64,000 nucleotides of DNA from Varanus komodoensis (GCF_004798865.1 NW_025335568.1:51166103-51230102), one strand, 5' to 3'; shown: positions 35,097-50,000, counted from the stretch's first letter. The notes: generated by a model not told the origin, from the letters alone. Translations and numbers: made by a program.

Positions 35097-38000
35097 CTGC
35101 CAAGGCAAAAATGAGATAGAATGAAGTTTGTCCTCATCCCTTCTTTTTTCACTGTGTTTTAAACCAAACTGGGTTTAGTAGTGCTTTTTAATCAGAAGCA
35201 TTCAATTGCACTGTCTCCCAAGTAAGTATGTAGTCATCTCAGGGAACAACCCTGTGGTCACTGGGAAGATAGGTGATAACCTTAGGAAGCTGCAGATCCC
35301 CCACTCTACTGTAGAAAGCAGGCGATCATGATGGACCACTGCCAGAAGCTTCCTTAGTGCAATAACAAGATCCACCCCTAATCAGGATGACCAAACTGGG
35401 GGGAGAGAGAGATGATCCCCCAAATGATCCTGATTTGCCAGGGGAAGACTGGGTGTGTGAATTGGTATATATGTTTGTGCTTTGCTCATGCTGTGTGTGA
35501 AAAGTGTAAGCATGTAAGAGGGGAGAAAGCATGCAAGTGTGTGCCCTCACCTTCACAGGCCCTATTCACTGCCACACTGCCCACCTGTATGGCCTGCCAA
35601 GCATTTCCCAGCCACAGCTACAGTTCTCAGTCTGAAAAAGTGGTCCACCCCTGTTTTAGCTGAAAGTATTTCATTTCAGTCCAGCCTTCATGCTATGGTC
35701 TTTGGCTATTCTCAAACAGAGTAACTATAGTTTAGCATTCACTCTCATCAGTGAATAAAATTTTAGTATCTGAAAATAGTTCCTACTCCCTGATTATGTG
35801 AGTGAATGGTTAAGTATTTCAAGTATATGAAAAGATCTGAAGAATGGCCAAAAGCGATTTTGTGCATTCTTAATATGTCCTAATACAGACATGGTTAGAC
35901 AATGGATTTTGTTTTCTTATGGAGCAAAATGACTGACTTTGTTTTATGCATAACCTGAAAAATACTAGTTTTGCCACTCAAAATTGGGATTCTACAACTG
36001 GAATACAAGAATTATGTAGTAACTGCAACTGGGGCTTTACTCTTTAGGCAGTACCTTTCCTCCAGTTAGTGGAACATAAGCTATCCACACATGCTTATGT
36101 TCACTTATTTTTACACTTCACACACCATCCAAAATTAAGTTAAAGCTTTGCTAATATAAAAAGAAACATGTTTCTTATCAACATTTTTTCTCTGCTTACT
36201 CAAAGAAACCTACGCATTTCATTTAAGTCTGGCGACAACTCAGTAGCAAATGGATTTAGTAAGTTCAACTGGATTTTGTAATTCAAAAATGGGGAAAGCA
36301 GCTTTTCTTTATCCTAACATTCCTAAGTGCAACCTGAAATCTGTAGGACACCTAATAAAGCTTAACCCTTTCAAGTCTGCTGCTGTTCTTTTACACTTAA
36401 GGCTGACCATACAAACTTAATGACACTAACATCAAGTCATTATCCCTGTGTTGGTGACTGATAATGCATTTGTACATTTTTTTGACTCTAGAAAAGATAT
36501 TGCTTGACTGCATTTTGTATGCCTACCTTTGAAGGTTCATTTAAAGAGTTTGGCAAAATTATAATGTTCTAAATATAATGAATTAACTCAAATATAATTA
36601 AATGGCCACAGTGGCAAAACTTTAAAAACACTGAAGACATTAAAAGAATATCTGCCCCTTCCTGTTGAGTAGCTGCAGCCTCAATCATGGCTCAAAAGTA
36701 GCATTAATTAATTTGTTATGGCTGAATTAGGAAGCGGGTACTGTAAATATTTTCCAGTTTTTGTTCCACCTTACAGAGTACACTCTGGAAACTTGAGGCA
36801 AAACACAACAAGCAGCACTTTGGGGAGGCTGGTTTGCATGCTGTGCTAGCCTATTTTATGAGCAGGTTTATGACCACCTTGCAAATTAGTCTGCTTCAAA
36901 TTAATGCCTTTGAGGTGGCTGAGCATGCCCAGCACACGCAGAATAAATGGGGGAAAGTTGCAAGGCAGTATATATTTATTTTGAGAGGTTCCTGCCTGCC
37001 AGTCTTCTGTAAAAAGCATTAATTTGAGCTAGACAAATTTCAAGGTAATGCTTATGCTCACCTGTTCAATTTAATTCTTAAAACTGGGAATTAAGATAAA
37101 TGGTGATATCCTCATGCAATATAAGAACACAGCATGTATATCTGGAGTGGGTGATTTTCTTTCAATAACGGCTCCTTTCTTATGAGGGTTTCTTGGCTTT
37201 GATGGAACTACTTCCAGGAGGGGACAACTGAATAGCAACTCTGGATGCATGGAGAGGTACATAGGTAACGACACAGATTAGGTCAGGCAGAGGGTATGTC
37301 TTTCACCCTAAGGACTGGATTCAATTTCATGGGAGCTCTCAGGTGCATTCAGTTTGTGAGTTGGGTCAAAAATACCAGGATATTGTAGCATAAATCTCTT
37401 ACTGCTAGTAACTAAGCCTTAGGAGTGGCATTTCAATCTTTTAGAATGCAGAAAAAACTTTCAAAAAAGCATCACCAAACACTATTGCAAGGAACTTGAC
37501 TGGGGCAGAGCAAGGAAGCATGGCCAGCTGAGAAACCCTGGAGGGCTGGATTTAGCCCCTGGTCCTAAGGTTACCTACCCCTGCGTTTTCTCCTCACCAA
37601 CAAGTTCCAATATGTTTGTTACAAGTTACGCTATTCTTAGTGCTTCTATTTTATTTCAAAATAGGTGAGCCTGTGGCCCTCCAGATGTTGGGTTGTCCAC
37701 AGACAGCTCTGGCTGGCTCTGACAGGAGTCTGACCAACAACATGTGGAAGGGTGCAGGGTCTCCACACCTGCTTTATGGTAGCTAGATTCAGAATTCAGA
37801 TTATTTTAATGATACTGAATGCCACATGCACATTTGAGTATATGCATAGGCTGTACACCGGCATCAAGAGTTACACTAACATCTAAAGTTACAAGGGCTG
37901 AGGGGGAATTGGCCCCTTTATCTTTTCTGATGGCCTATAATTTGCTTTCTACCATCTGGGGGAAGCAAGGGACAGGATTTGCGGATTTCCATGATGCCTC

Positions 38001-41000
38001 CGCCACTCTTCCCTCCCTTATTGGAGCGCTGGCTCATCAATTTCAATGAATAGTGTTTCCTCAGGGTGAGGTAATGGCCACCAACTTGAATGGCTTCACC
38101 AAGGGGTTAGAGGCAGTACTACTCTCAGTACCACTTAATGGGGAACGTGAATGGGCCAAAGTCCTGCTTGCAGACTTTTTATAGGTGTCTCTTTGGGCAT
38201 GGCAAGAATTGAATGCTGGACTGAACAGTCCTTGGGCAATTTCCATGTTTTTACAGAATGAAGTTTTGCATACCTGCATCTTTGCTCATATTGAGGTGGT
38301 CCAGCCCTAGAAGTGAACTGAGCAATTATGCAACTGAATGAATCAACCCAATACTACAGAATACAGTGTGACAAGGGATTCATGGATAGAAATATACAGT
38401 TAATCTATGCCAGTAAGCAATATTTCCAAAAGCTTGTATTGCCTCCAGTATCAGAATAAAAAGTGATGCAATAAGGGAATGCAACACACAGCACGGGAGT
38501 TTGGAGAGAAGTTGGCTCTTTGCAAATTGTTTCTTCCCTAGCACTTGAAAAATATTTGCCTACTGAGAGCCAATGTGGGAAGGGTCGAGCCAAGAACAGA
38601 ACAGCTGATGGGATTTCTCAGTGCCTGACCAATGTATTTCCACATGAAGCAAATGACAGCCTGACTGCATCCAGAGATGCTATGGAACAGGACTGTTGCA
38701 GTAAGGCAAACTAACCTGTGTGTCAGATGCTCACTAAAGGTTGTGCAGCAAACTTGACTTCATAGTGTGATGTGAAGGGACATGCCATATGGTTAGGACA
38801 ACTGAAACTTCCAGTCTTAAGAATGTCATTGCTACACCAACAACCACAACAAAGACTAAGCAAAAGTAATAAATATTGAGAAGCTATTCCTGGCCCCAGA
38901 AAAATACAGCAGGGAGTGTACATATATGTATAGTTGGTTCTTTGACTCTTCTCCATGGCTGCGGACATTTGAAGGAGGGCAACAAAAAGCTGAAGTGAAT
39001 CCCATGATACTATTTGAGAAAGCAAAAATATTTTCTCTAAATCTGCATAGCAGAATGAAATTGTCGATGTTATATCACGTATGGATGCACTTCCCATTCT
39101 TTAAAGCAGTCTTCCCCAACCTGGTGTTCTCCCATTGGCCATGCTGGGTGGGATTTATCAGAGTTGCAGTTAGAGATGGGGGTGAGTTTTTTTGTTCAAT
39201 GTATACACTTACCGAATTTCATGCTTTCGAACCAATACATAAAACAAATCACAGATATCCTTTGAAATTCAAACTTCTCTGAATTTTGCAGTACTCTAAT
39301 TAAAGATTACATACAAAATGCATATATTATGGAAATGTGCCCACACAAATGCATATATTCATGAAAATAGTATAGAATCTGCATTATCATGAACATCTCT
39401 TCCATAATACCAGGGTGCCATGAAACTGATGGGTGGGAGTTTTAGTACAGATAAAAGCACATTTTTCTTCACATGGCACATAGTTATGGAATTCTCTATT
39501 ACAAGATATCATGATGGCCACCGATGTGGATGGCTTTGAAAGGGGACTGGACAAATTCATGGAGTCTAAGGCTGTTGAAGGCTACTAAAGAAATAGTGAA
39601 GGCAGGATGCCTGTGCACACACGTTGCTGGTGAACTGGCACAGAAAGATGCTGCCACACTTGCGTCCTGATTGTGAGCTTTCCATAAACAGCTGTTGGCC
39701 ACCGTCCGAACAGAACAGAATGATGAAATACATGGACTCCTGGTCCGATCCAGCATGGCTCTATTCACATGCTTTTGTTAGGAAAACTTGCAAAATGTGT
39801 ATGCTGGGCAATATTGTATTGAGAAAAGTGTGTGTTACAAGTAATGAGTGCAAAAAATGTGTTCATGTGAACTTTAAAGTCTGAAAAGAACCAAATTCAA
39901 TTTGAAAAAAAGAGGAATTGAAATGGACAAATTCAGCCATCCTGTGTCGTAATCCAACACATCCAGAAGGCACCACATAGGGAAGGTGGTTTGAAAGCAA
40001 GGGTTTTTCTAGTCTTCCATGGTAACCATAGCAAAAAAAAAAAGAAGAAGAAGGAAAGACCCTCTCTGACATCCTTGCTTTTTTCTTCCCCAGGAGTAAC
40101 AGTAGCCTGGTCAGAATTCAAGGACTGACATAGCTGTGTCAGGGAGCACATATGGTTGAAGCAGTATTTATTACTTCTGGAACACCAATACATTGCCAGT
40201 GCCAGAGAGAACATTTGTGTTTGCCTTGCCAGCAGGATTCTGCCCCATGTGTGTTTAGATACACTTTTGGATTCCAACTGCAGAGACTAAATATCAGAAT
40301 GTGATGGTGGCAGGGGGTGTAACATTTAAAAAGAAATATAACAGTGTCAGTGAATGCACAGAGTTTGTATACAGCCTGGGGAGTTGTGGGGTGTGTCAGT
40401 TCAAAGAACCTAATACTCCAACACCTTGTAGCAAACCATGAAATCTTGGTTAGCAATATGAATATGTGCAGCTATTAAATTATGTTGGAGACACACTGAA
40501 GAAGAGGTTAGACCTTATTTCATGACAAGGCATCCACTCACCTGTACGATCGACTCACTAGCACCTCATTAGTGAATCCCATTCCTCCCCAGAACTGGAG
40601 ACAACGGTCTGCTACCTCTCGAGACAGACGGCCTGCCTTTAGTTTAGCCATGGATGCAAATTTGGTAACATCATGGCCACGGATGTAGAGCGCTGTAATA
40701 CAAGCATAAGCCATAGATCAGGTTGCTTATTAGAGTATCCAGTTCTACTCAAATAAAAAGGCATTTTCATGTCAAGCAGACATCCAGAGCAAAACTTTAC
40801 TCACCAACAGCATGATAGAGCAAGGAACGGAGAAGCTCAATCTCAGTTGCCAATTCAGCCAGACAAAAATGCACTGTTTGGTTATGAAGTATTGGCTGGT
40901 TGAATGCTTTACGTTGGCGAGTATAATCAATTGTTTCTTGTACCACATTTTCCAGCTGTTCCAAAACTATAGGAATTAGAGAAGGAAAGAGAAAAGTTGA

Positions 41001-44000
41001 TTTACTTTATGCCCTCCTCATACAAAAAGGTGAACAATATTTCTAGGTTTGTATACCTGCCAAGGTAGGGTGCATTCACATACCCTGAAAGTATGTAGAA
41101 ATACGAGTCAGAGGTATAGAAGTGTGCCTAGCAATGTGATGAAACGGCCATGTGAATGCTTCAAGTGTGCCCCAAGTCCCCATTTTTCAACTGGTCCACA
41201 GAAGCAAGGATGCAATGGCATGTTTCGACAAAACTGTGGTTAAATGATGGCTGCTTCAATTGGGTTGCTTCCTCAGGACTCTTCTTCCCTGGTAGCCAGC
41301 AGGGGCATCTGTGAACTGACTCCCTTGCAAAGCATTGTGGGCAGGAGTTAGGGTAAGAGGCGACAGAGAGCATGTGCCTTTTCTCAGGCCTGTTCCGCCA
41401 CCTTTTAGTCAGCAGAAGAGCAGCAGAGACTGAAGCTTTGTTCTCCACAGCTGGGGCCCCATTAGGCTGCACAGCCTAAGCCCAAGCATTAATTTATAGC
41501 GTTAATTGCAAGAACATATAAGTGATCTCTAAAATAAAATCGTAAACATGGCATTTCCAACAGGGATTTTTAAAAAGAAAAATGCTGCATAAAAACTGTA
41601 CGACAGATGGCAACGTTAGAGGTGTCCCCACCACAATGTACCAAATACGCTAATAAAACAGGAAAACGTTTTATTTTTATGGTGCTGAACAAAATGGGAT
41701 GTAATTAAAAAAGGTAAAATCATCTTTTTAATATGAGATACTTTCCATAATATCCATATAATGCATATTGCTTTTGGGGTTTTAAATACAGCTTCATTCA
41801 GCATTCCCCACCACCACAAAAAAGTACATCTGCTCTCTCTCTTTTTCTGCTTTGCCATCTCTGTGTATCATCCTTTCTATTTTGTATCTTCTGTGTATGT
41901 CATGACAAGGCACAGAAGGAAGGAACTATGAACTTCAGCATATAAGGAAAAAAGCCGGGCTCAGTCCATTCAAAGTCTACCATTCTATTCACACAGTGGT
42001 AACACACAGGAAGCCCAGATGCAGGCCATGCCTGCGACCATGCCATCCCAACATCCCATGTTCCTTGGCAGCAGGTATACAAAAAGAAATCGCCTTAACC
42101 TCTGCGAATTTGTCTAAGTTATCCAGGATGGCAGACCTCACCACGTCTTGTAGTGACCAGTTCAGCGGTGTACTGTGGGGGAAAATGCTGTGTTTCTCCC
42201 CACCTTTTTCTTTCCAGCAAACCAAAACTGAAAATTCATAAAATACACTCTTTTCTTGGAGCTTAAAGAAAAGGCTTTGCTGTGAAACAGGGTATTTTCT
42301 GTGAAAGCTGTTAGCAAGTTGCATAAATCAAAGTAACAAAGCCTCCAATCTGCAGCAGGAGCGTCTGCCCATGTGAAGAGTTCTTTGTAAACTGGGGCAC
42401 CTTCTTCCTCGCTTCTATTTCCGTGGGTCTTGACACCATCCTCAGGGTGGTTCATGCTCCTTTTGCCCCAGATGGTGGGAATGCCTGATGCCACATAAGG
42501 TCTTCCCATTCTGCACAGCACCGGGTCAAGGAATCACTCTTCCCACTCCCATGTTCTACATTGACTCCTCCCATGCCCAAGAAGGTATAGTTCTCTGACT
42601 AATCTCGCTTGCTAACCTAACTTTTCAGAGTCACCTGTCAACTCCTCCTCTTTTACCCTATTTATCTCACGTTCTGAAGCTGAACTGTCTGGCTGGGAAT
42701 CTTGTCTTGTGAGAAAGCTGAGCCCTGTCTCCACAAGAATTACTTCCTCTTCTTCATCCTGAATCTCTCACCACTCAGGATGGTCCTGAGTTCTAACCCA
42801 CTTTCTCCATACCATGCATCTCTCACATCCCTTCTCTGCTTGTCATTTTCTCCTACATTAAAGAACCAGAAATGTAACCTTTCCTTGTATGAGACAAGCT
42901 TTAGCCTCTGGATTATGCTAGCTACCCTTTTCTGCAGTTCTACCTGTGCATTAAAAAATTGGCTGTTTCTAGCAAGAAATTGGCTTTTTAAATGCCCACT
43001 GGGGAACAGTTCTGTTCTATCACTGCCTCCCCCAAAAATACCCTTTGGAAGTTCCAAAATACCCTTTGAAAGAGGCTTTGCCAAAAGGTTCATGACTTAC
43101 CACTGGCTGCTCCCCACATACGTTCTTCTTGGAATTGCAACATCTGGTATGTAAAACCCATTCCTTCCTCTCCAATGAGGTATTTGCTAGGAACTCGGAC
43201 ATCTTCAAAAAAGATTTGTGCTGTGTCAGATGATCGCATCCCCATCTTATCGATCTTCTTGGCAACATGAACACCTAAACAAGAAGGGTCATGGAACAAG
43301 GTATAGGAAATGATTAGCTCCAAGCCAAAGTGTGATATTTTCTTAAGAGAGGCAGATAGCAGTAATTCGACTCTGTCATCCTATCTACAACTAAGACGCT
43401 CATATTTTTTAATTTATTTTTATTTATTTTCACTCCTTCATGGATCACTGCCTTGTCGTGGCGAAGGGGCTTGTGTAGCTCAATGAAGCTATGAGCTATG
43501 CCGTGCAGGGTCACCCAAGACGGACAGGTCATAGCAGAGAGCTCTGACAAAACGTGATCCACTGGAGAAGGAAATGGCAACCCACTCCAGGATCTTTGCC
43601 ATGAAAACCCCATGGACAGTACCAAAAGGCAAAAAGATATGACGCCGGAAGATGTGCTCCTCAGGTTGGAAGGTGTCCAATATGCTACTGGGGAAGAGCA
43701 GAGGGCTAGTACTAGTAGCGCCAGAAAGAATGAAGCAACTGGGTCAAAGCCGAAAGGACACTCAGTTGCTGATGTATCTGGTGGTGAAAGGAGAGTCCGA
43801 TGCTGCAAAGATCTATACTCCATAGGAACCTGGAATGTAAGATCCATGAATCAAGGCAAGCTGGATGTGGTCCAACAAGAGATGACAAGACTGAACATCG
43901 ACATCTTAGGAATCAGTGTACTAAAATGGACAGGAATGGGTGAATTTAATTCAGATGATCATCAGGTATACTACTGCGGGCAAGAATCCCTCAGAAGAAA

Positions 44001-47000
44001 TGGAGTAGCCTTCATAGTCAATAAAAGAGTAGGAAAAGCAGTACTGGGATACAATCTCCAAAATGACAGAATGATCTCAGTTTGAATCCAAGGCAAACCA
44101 TTCAACATCACAATAGTCCAAGTCTATGCCCCAACCACTGGTGCTGAAGAGGCTGAAGTTGACCAGTTCTATGAAGGCCTACAACACCTTCTAGAATTAA
44201 CTCCAAAAAATGATGTCCTTATCATCATGGGGGATTGGAATGCTAAAGTAGGAAATAACCGGAATAACAGGCAAGTTTGGCTTTGGCGTACAAAATGAAG
44301 CAGGGCACAGGCTGGTAGAATTTTGTCAAGAAAATACGATGGTCATAGCAAACACTCTTTTCCAACAACCCAAGAGATGACTCTACATATGGACATTACC
44401 AGACAGTCAACACAGAAATCAGATTGACTACGTGCTCTGCAGCCAAGGATGGAGAAGCTCTATACAATCAGTAAAAACGAGACCAGGAGCCGACTGTGGC
44501 TCAGATCATGACTTCCGGTTGCAAAATTTAGGCTTAAGTTGAAGGAAGTAGGGAAAAGCACTAGGCCAATCAGGTATGACCTAAATCATATCCCTGATGA
44601 ATATACAGTAGAGGTGACAAACAGATTTAAGGAATTAGATCTGATAGACAGAGTGCCTGAAGAACTATGGGCGGAGGTTGGCAACATTGGACAAGAGGCA
44701 GCAACTAAAACCATTCCAAAGAAAAAGAAATGCAAGAAAGCAAAATGGCTGTCTGAGGAAGCTTTACAAGTAGCTGAGAAAAGAAGCGAAGTGAAAGGCA
44801 AGGGAGAAAGAGAAAGATACAAACAATTGAATGCTGAATTCCAGAGAATAGCTAGAAGAGATAAGAATGCCTTCTTAAATGAACAGTGCAAAGAAATAGA
44901 AGAAAACAATAGAATAGGGAGGACCAGAGATCTCTTCAAGAAAATTGGAGATATGAAGGGAACATTTCATGCAAAGATGGGCATGATAAAGGACCAAAAT
45001 GGCAGGGACCGAACAGAGGCAGAAGAGATTAAGAAGAGGTGGCAAGATTACACAGAAGAACTATACAAGAAAGAGCTTAACGTCCCTGATAACCACGATG
45101 GGGTGGTCACTGACCTCGAGCCAGACATCCTGGAATGTGAAGTCAAATGGGTCTTAGGAAGTCTGAGCAATAACAAATCTAGTGGAGGCGACAGTATTCC
45201 AGCTGAGCTATTCAAAATCCTAAAAGATGATGCAGTAAAAGTGCTGCACTCAATATGCCAGCAAATTTGGAAAACTCAACAGTGGCCACAGGATTGGAAA
45301 AGGTCAGTTTACATTCCGATCCCAAAGAAGGGCAATGCCAAAGAATGTTCAAACTACCGCACCATTGCACTCATTTCACATGCTAGCAAAGTTATGCTCA
45401 AAATCCTACAAGCTAGGCTCCAGCAGTATGTGGACTGAGAACTACCAGAAGTACAGGCAGGATTTCAAAGAGGCAGAGGAACTAGAGATCAAATTGCCAA
45501 CGTACGCTGGATCATGGCTAAAGCTAGGGAGTTCCAGAAAAACATCTACTTCTGCTTCATTGACTATGCTAAAGCCTTTGATTGTGTGGATCACAACAAA
45601 TTGTGGCAAGTTCCTAAAGAGATGGGAGTACCAGACCATCTTATTTGTCTCTTGAGAAACCTATATGCGGGTCAAGAAGCAACAGTGAGAACAGGACATG
45701 GAACCACTGATTGGTTCAAAATTGAGAAAGGAGTTCGGCAAGGATGTATACTGTCGCCCTGTCTATTTAACTTATATGCAGAGCACATCATGAGAAAGGC
45801 ATGGCTAGATGAATCACCAGTTGGAATTAAGATTGCTGGGAGAAATATCAACAACCTCAGATATGCAGATGATACCACTCTAATGGCAGAAAGTGAAGAG
45901 GAACTAAAGAGCCTCTTGATGTGGGTGAAGGAGGAGAGTGCAAAAGTTGGTTTGAAATTCAACTGTAAGAAAACTAAGATCATGGCATCCGGTCCTCTCA
46001 CTTCCTGGCAAATAGATGGGGAAGAAATGGAGGTAGTGACAGATTTTATTTTCCTGGGCTCCAAGATCACCACAGACGGGGACTGCAGCCAAGAAATTAA
46101 AAGATGCTTGCTCCTGTGGAGGAAAGCTATGGCAAATCTAGACAGCATACTAAAAAGCAGAGATATCACCCTGCCAACAAAAGTACGTATAGTCAAGGCT
46201 ATGGTTTTCCCAGTTGCAATGTATGGCTGTGAAAGCTGGACCATAAGGAAGGCTGAGCGCAAAAGGATTGAGGCCTTTGAATTGTGGTGCTGGAGGAGAC
46301 TCCTGCGAGTCCCTTGGACTGCAAGGTGATCAAACCGGTCAGTCCTAGAGGAGATCAACCTTGACTGCTCTTTAGAAGGCCAGATACTGAAGATGATACT
46401 CAAATACTTTGGCCACCTAATGAGAAGGAAGGACTCCCTGGAGGAGACCCTGATGCTGTTAACAATAGATGGCAAAAGAAGAAGGGGACGGCAGAGGATA
46501 AGGTGGCTATTTGGAGTCACTGAAGCAGCTGGTGTGAGCTTAAGTGGACTCTGGGAGATGGCGGCGGACAAGAAGGCCTGGAGGAATGTTGTCCATGGGG
46601 TCGCAATGGGTCAGACACGACTTCGCGACTAACAACAAACAATTTATTTTCAATTTATATCCTGCCTTTTTCCTACAAAGGGCTCAAGGCAACTTACATC
46701 ATTCTCCTCCTCCATCCTATCCCCACAACAACAACCCTGTGAGGTAGGTTGGGCTGAGAGTCTATGACTGGCCCAAAGTCACCCAGTTGGCTCCATGGCT
46801 GAGTGGGAACTAGAACCCAGATCGTCTGAGTCCCAGTCCCATGCTCTTAACCACTACACCACACTGGCTCTCCTTATCATCACAAAATGTTATGGTTAAG
46901 AAAAAACACAAGTTTCCTCCATTTCCATGTAATCCAAAATAAATAAATTAATTAATAGAATGGGATGGTGACTGTTAATTAGCTGATTAGAATTCTTGAT

Positions 47001-50000
47001 ATTTTAAAAGGTCCTGGTTTTCATAATCCTGAAAAATTAAAAGTTTTTCAGTCAGGGTTGACAGACTTGTAAACATGCTCTTGTCATAGCATCAGGCTTG
47101 GTTATACAATGCAGAAACTTTTTTCTTAAGCTGTGAAGGCAACAAAGGGTAATTAAAAATACAAGCAAAGAGCCTGAAACTATTTTTCATTTTTCACAAT
47201 GTCATTTAAATATATATGAACAGCCCACACCTCTGCTGAATTCTTCAGCCCAAGCCAAGCTGAAATTTTTGCTTAGGGAAGAAAAATACTGGGATAAGTT
47301 GAGTGCTGTCAGAAGCTACATACATGCTAAAATTGTGCATTTTGAGAAAGCTGCACATATTTCAAATGAATGTTTAACAAATACAAGTTCAGGAATTTGC
47401 CATTACTTTTTGGAGAACTTGCGCTCCATTTTGAGTTCAGAGGTGTGATCACATCTTTGAGTGATTTGTACACTGAAACAAAATTCTGTCCAAGAACAAA
47501 ATCACAGGTTTGTTTCAGACAGCTTGATGAAAATGTCAATCCAATGTGCGGCTGCTGTGAAAAAGGCAAAGTCCATGTCGGGCATATAGGAAAGGCACTG
47601 AAACTAGAACTGCTGGTATCACACCATCCTTATGTGAATCTATGGTGTGAGCACAGCTGAATTGCTGTGTGCAGTTCGGTTCACTGCACCTAAAAAGAAT
47701 GTTATGTAGAGTTGGAAAAACAGAAAGGGCATAGGAGGGCAAAAATGATCAAGGGACTGGAACAACTCTGCTATGAGAAAGGCTAGAACATCTGGAGCTG
47801 CTTAGCTTAGGAGAAAAGAAGAAGAGAATGGGAATTATCCTTATTTATGTCATTTCTCTACTACCCATTGTTGAAGCTCCGTGGACAGACCTGACAAAGG
47901 TGTGCGAAATTATGCATGGTGTTGAGAAAGTGGATATGGAGACTGTCTTCTTCCTGTCTCATCATACTACAACAGGGTGTTATTCCATGAATCTGATTGG
48001 TGGGAGATTCAGAAAAGATTAAAGGAAATGCTTCACACAATAGCTAGTTAAACTATGAAATTCACTCCTGCAAGATGTAATGATGTTTATTTTATTTATT
48101 AGATGTATAGCCTGCCTTTAAAAAAAAAAGAACTCAAGGTGGCTTACATCATTTGCATCCTCCTGCTCTCAGTGTTATCCCTACAACCCCCCCCCACCCC
48201 ACCCCCATGATAGCCAGCACTGGGCAACTTTAAAAGGGGTCTGGACACATCCATGGAGATAAGGCTATTAATGGCTCCCAGTATGCCTCTGATTAGCAGC
48301 TGCTGGGGAACATGGGCAAGAAGATGCTGTTACCTTTATGTACGTTCTGCTTGTAGATTTCCCATGAGCACCTGTTTGGCTACTCTGCTGACATCAACAA
48401 CTTCCTATGCAAGGTCAATAGGATTGGCATGATGAGTTTTCCAGGGATAAACTCATCATGTTACTGATGTTGCACTAGAGCACAATTACAGTAGTGCAAT
48501 GCTGTTTATCTTAGTAGTGGTGTCAAATAGGGTACTGCTCCAAATACTTCTGAGATAGTGGGCAGTGCAAACATTGCACATACCATCCATGATAACAGTG
48601 GATATGCTATTATGAACAGTATTTTGCCATAGAAAGGCAAAAGCTGAGACTGGCCCCAGATATAGCCATTGAAATCAAAGATGCTTAAATCCATTATAAC
48701 TCACTCAAGTCCCATTTATTTGAATCAGTCTGTTCTAAGTATGACTAAACTCGATCCAGTACAGGAAAGCCAATTGTGGTCTTTTGTGGTGACAAAATAA
48801 GCAACAACTCTACATTCAGCTTCAAGAGACTCCGCCAATGTTATCTCGAACTGACTATCTACCTGTGCCGTTGGTCTGTGGATGCTTCCTGAACATTTTA
48901 AAGGGGCTTTTTACCTGGATTTATCTAAACCAAAGGAAAGCAATGGAAAGCTGACAGGCTGACTCTGGCTCAGGCCCCCCACCTATTGCTCCTGCCAAGT
49001 GATGATCATAAGCCAATTGTTCCAGGAGAAAAGGCAACTGTAGCTTTTATTTCCCTGCAGAAAGGGCTCTGTAGACTAGAAATAACTTCCAACTTGATGT
49101 TTCTCAACTGCTGGTTTCAGCATTGTCCACTGTCTTCCCTCATTTCCCTGTAAATATTTTGGACTATTCAACCTCTTAAAGCAATTCCAGGTTTAATCAT
49201 ATTTTGGAAAATAACAAAGTCACCACAATGTTTTCAGTGGACCTGAGAGTAAAAAAAATACAGCATGCATTTTTTGCACTTTCCATGATCGTGTGGTGTT
49301 TAATAGTTCTGGAGACAGCTTTGGTGGCCATCCTCCAAACTGAAGGCACACCAGACTGATAAAAACATGTTTTTGTAAGTATTAGTTTTCTTTCTCACCT
49401 GAAGCAATGTCTTAACTATTTCCACAGAGGGTTACAAATGAACACCAGAGATATTATCTAATACACTTAAAATTATATATTTCCGCAAATGAATAAAACA
49501 GATGAAAAGCTGTCAGTAAAATGTTACATTTCCTTCTTTTGTTCCCATTTCTCATTCTTTCCTGCTGATGTTCTCAAATGGTGACGTATTGTTTAGCTTC
49601 CTTTGGTTTAATACTTAGAAGAGTGTTATCATTTCAAGGCAACATTGTTTTCATTGGAAGGAAGTGTCTGGCCCCTTTGTAGTCTTTCTAGCAGGCCTAA
49701 CCCTAGTTTCATTACCAGGTAGCTTCATTGGCAGGCACAGGAGAGATTTGTTTCTGTGGGGTGGCCCTTCGCTTGTGTTTGCCAACAGGCACATCCAGTC
49801 TGCCTGACACCCGGAGGTAATCCACATTTTGTCTCCATTGATAATGTAGTCATCTCCTTTTCTTACAGCCTTTGTCTTGATGCCTGTTCAAAAGTAAAAG
49901 AAGTAGTTTAGCAAGGAATGCAGATATTTAGACAAACACCAGAAAAAGGTATTCCTCGCTACGGTAGCTCTGACATAAACGTGGCAATCCAGTGTAGGTC

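Larger units (their letters stand above)
35097..40541 (-). other. Acyl-CoA dehydrogenase intron before the last exon
   Basis: About 5.4 kb. Fragments of the CR1-like LINE lie at 38040-38260 and 39390-39790, and palindromic repeat copies near 37675-37775 and 39105-39175. The rest is unique-looking AT-rich sequence with no recognised exon. Confidence 0.8.
43275..49715 (-). other. Acyl-CoA dehydrogenase intron carrying BovB and nested repeats
   Basis: About 6.4 kb. Half is the BovB at 43433-46641, followed by a MIR-like SINE (46653-46873) and a CR1-like end interrupted by another SINE (47645-48410). From 48760 to 49700 I see nothing recognisable. Confidence 0.85.

Noticed and set aside
42162-43154. 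Overlapping open frames of 117-150 codons on both strands beside the 43101-43274 exon
   Set aside because: No motif, no plausible splice structure, and openness on both strands; one of them simply runs into the real exon. Treated as chance.
45672-46571. 299-codon minus-strand open frame
   Set aside because: It is the antisense shadow of the BovB reverse transcriptase on the plus strand.
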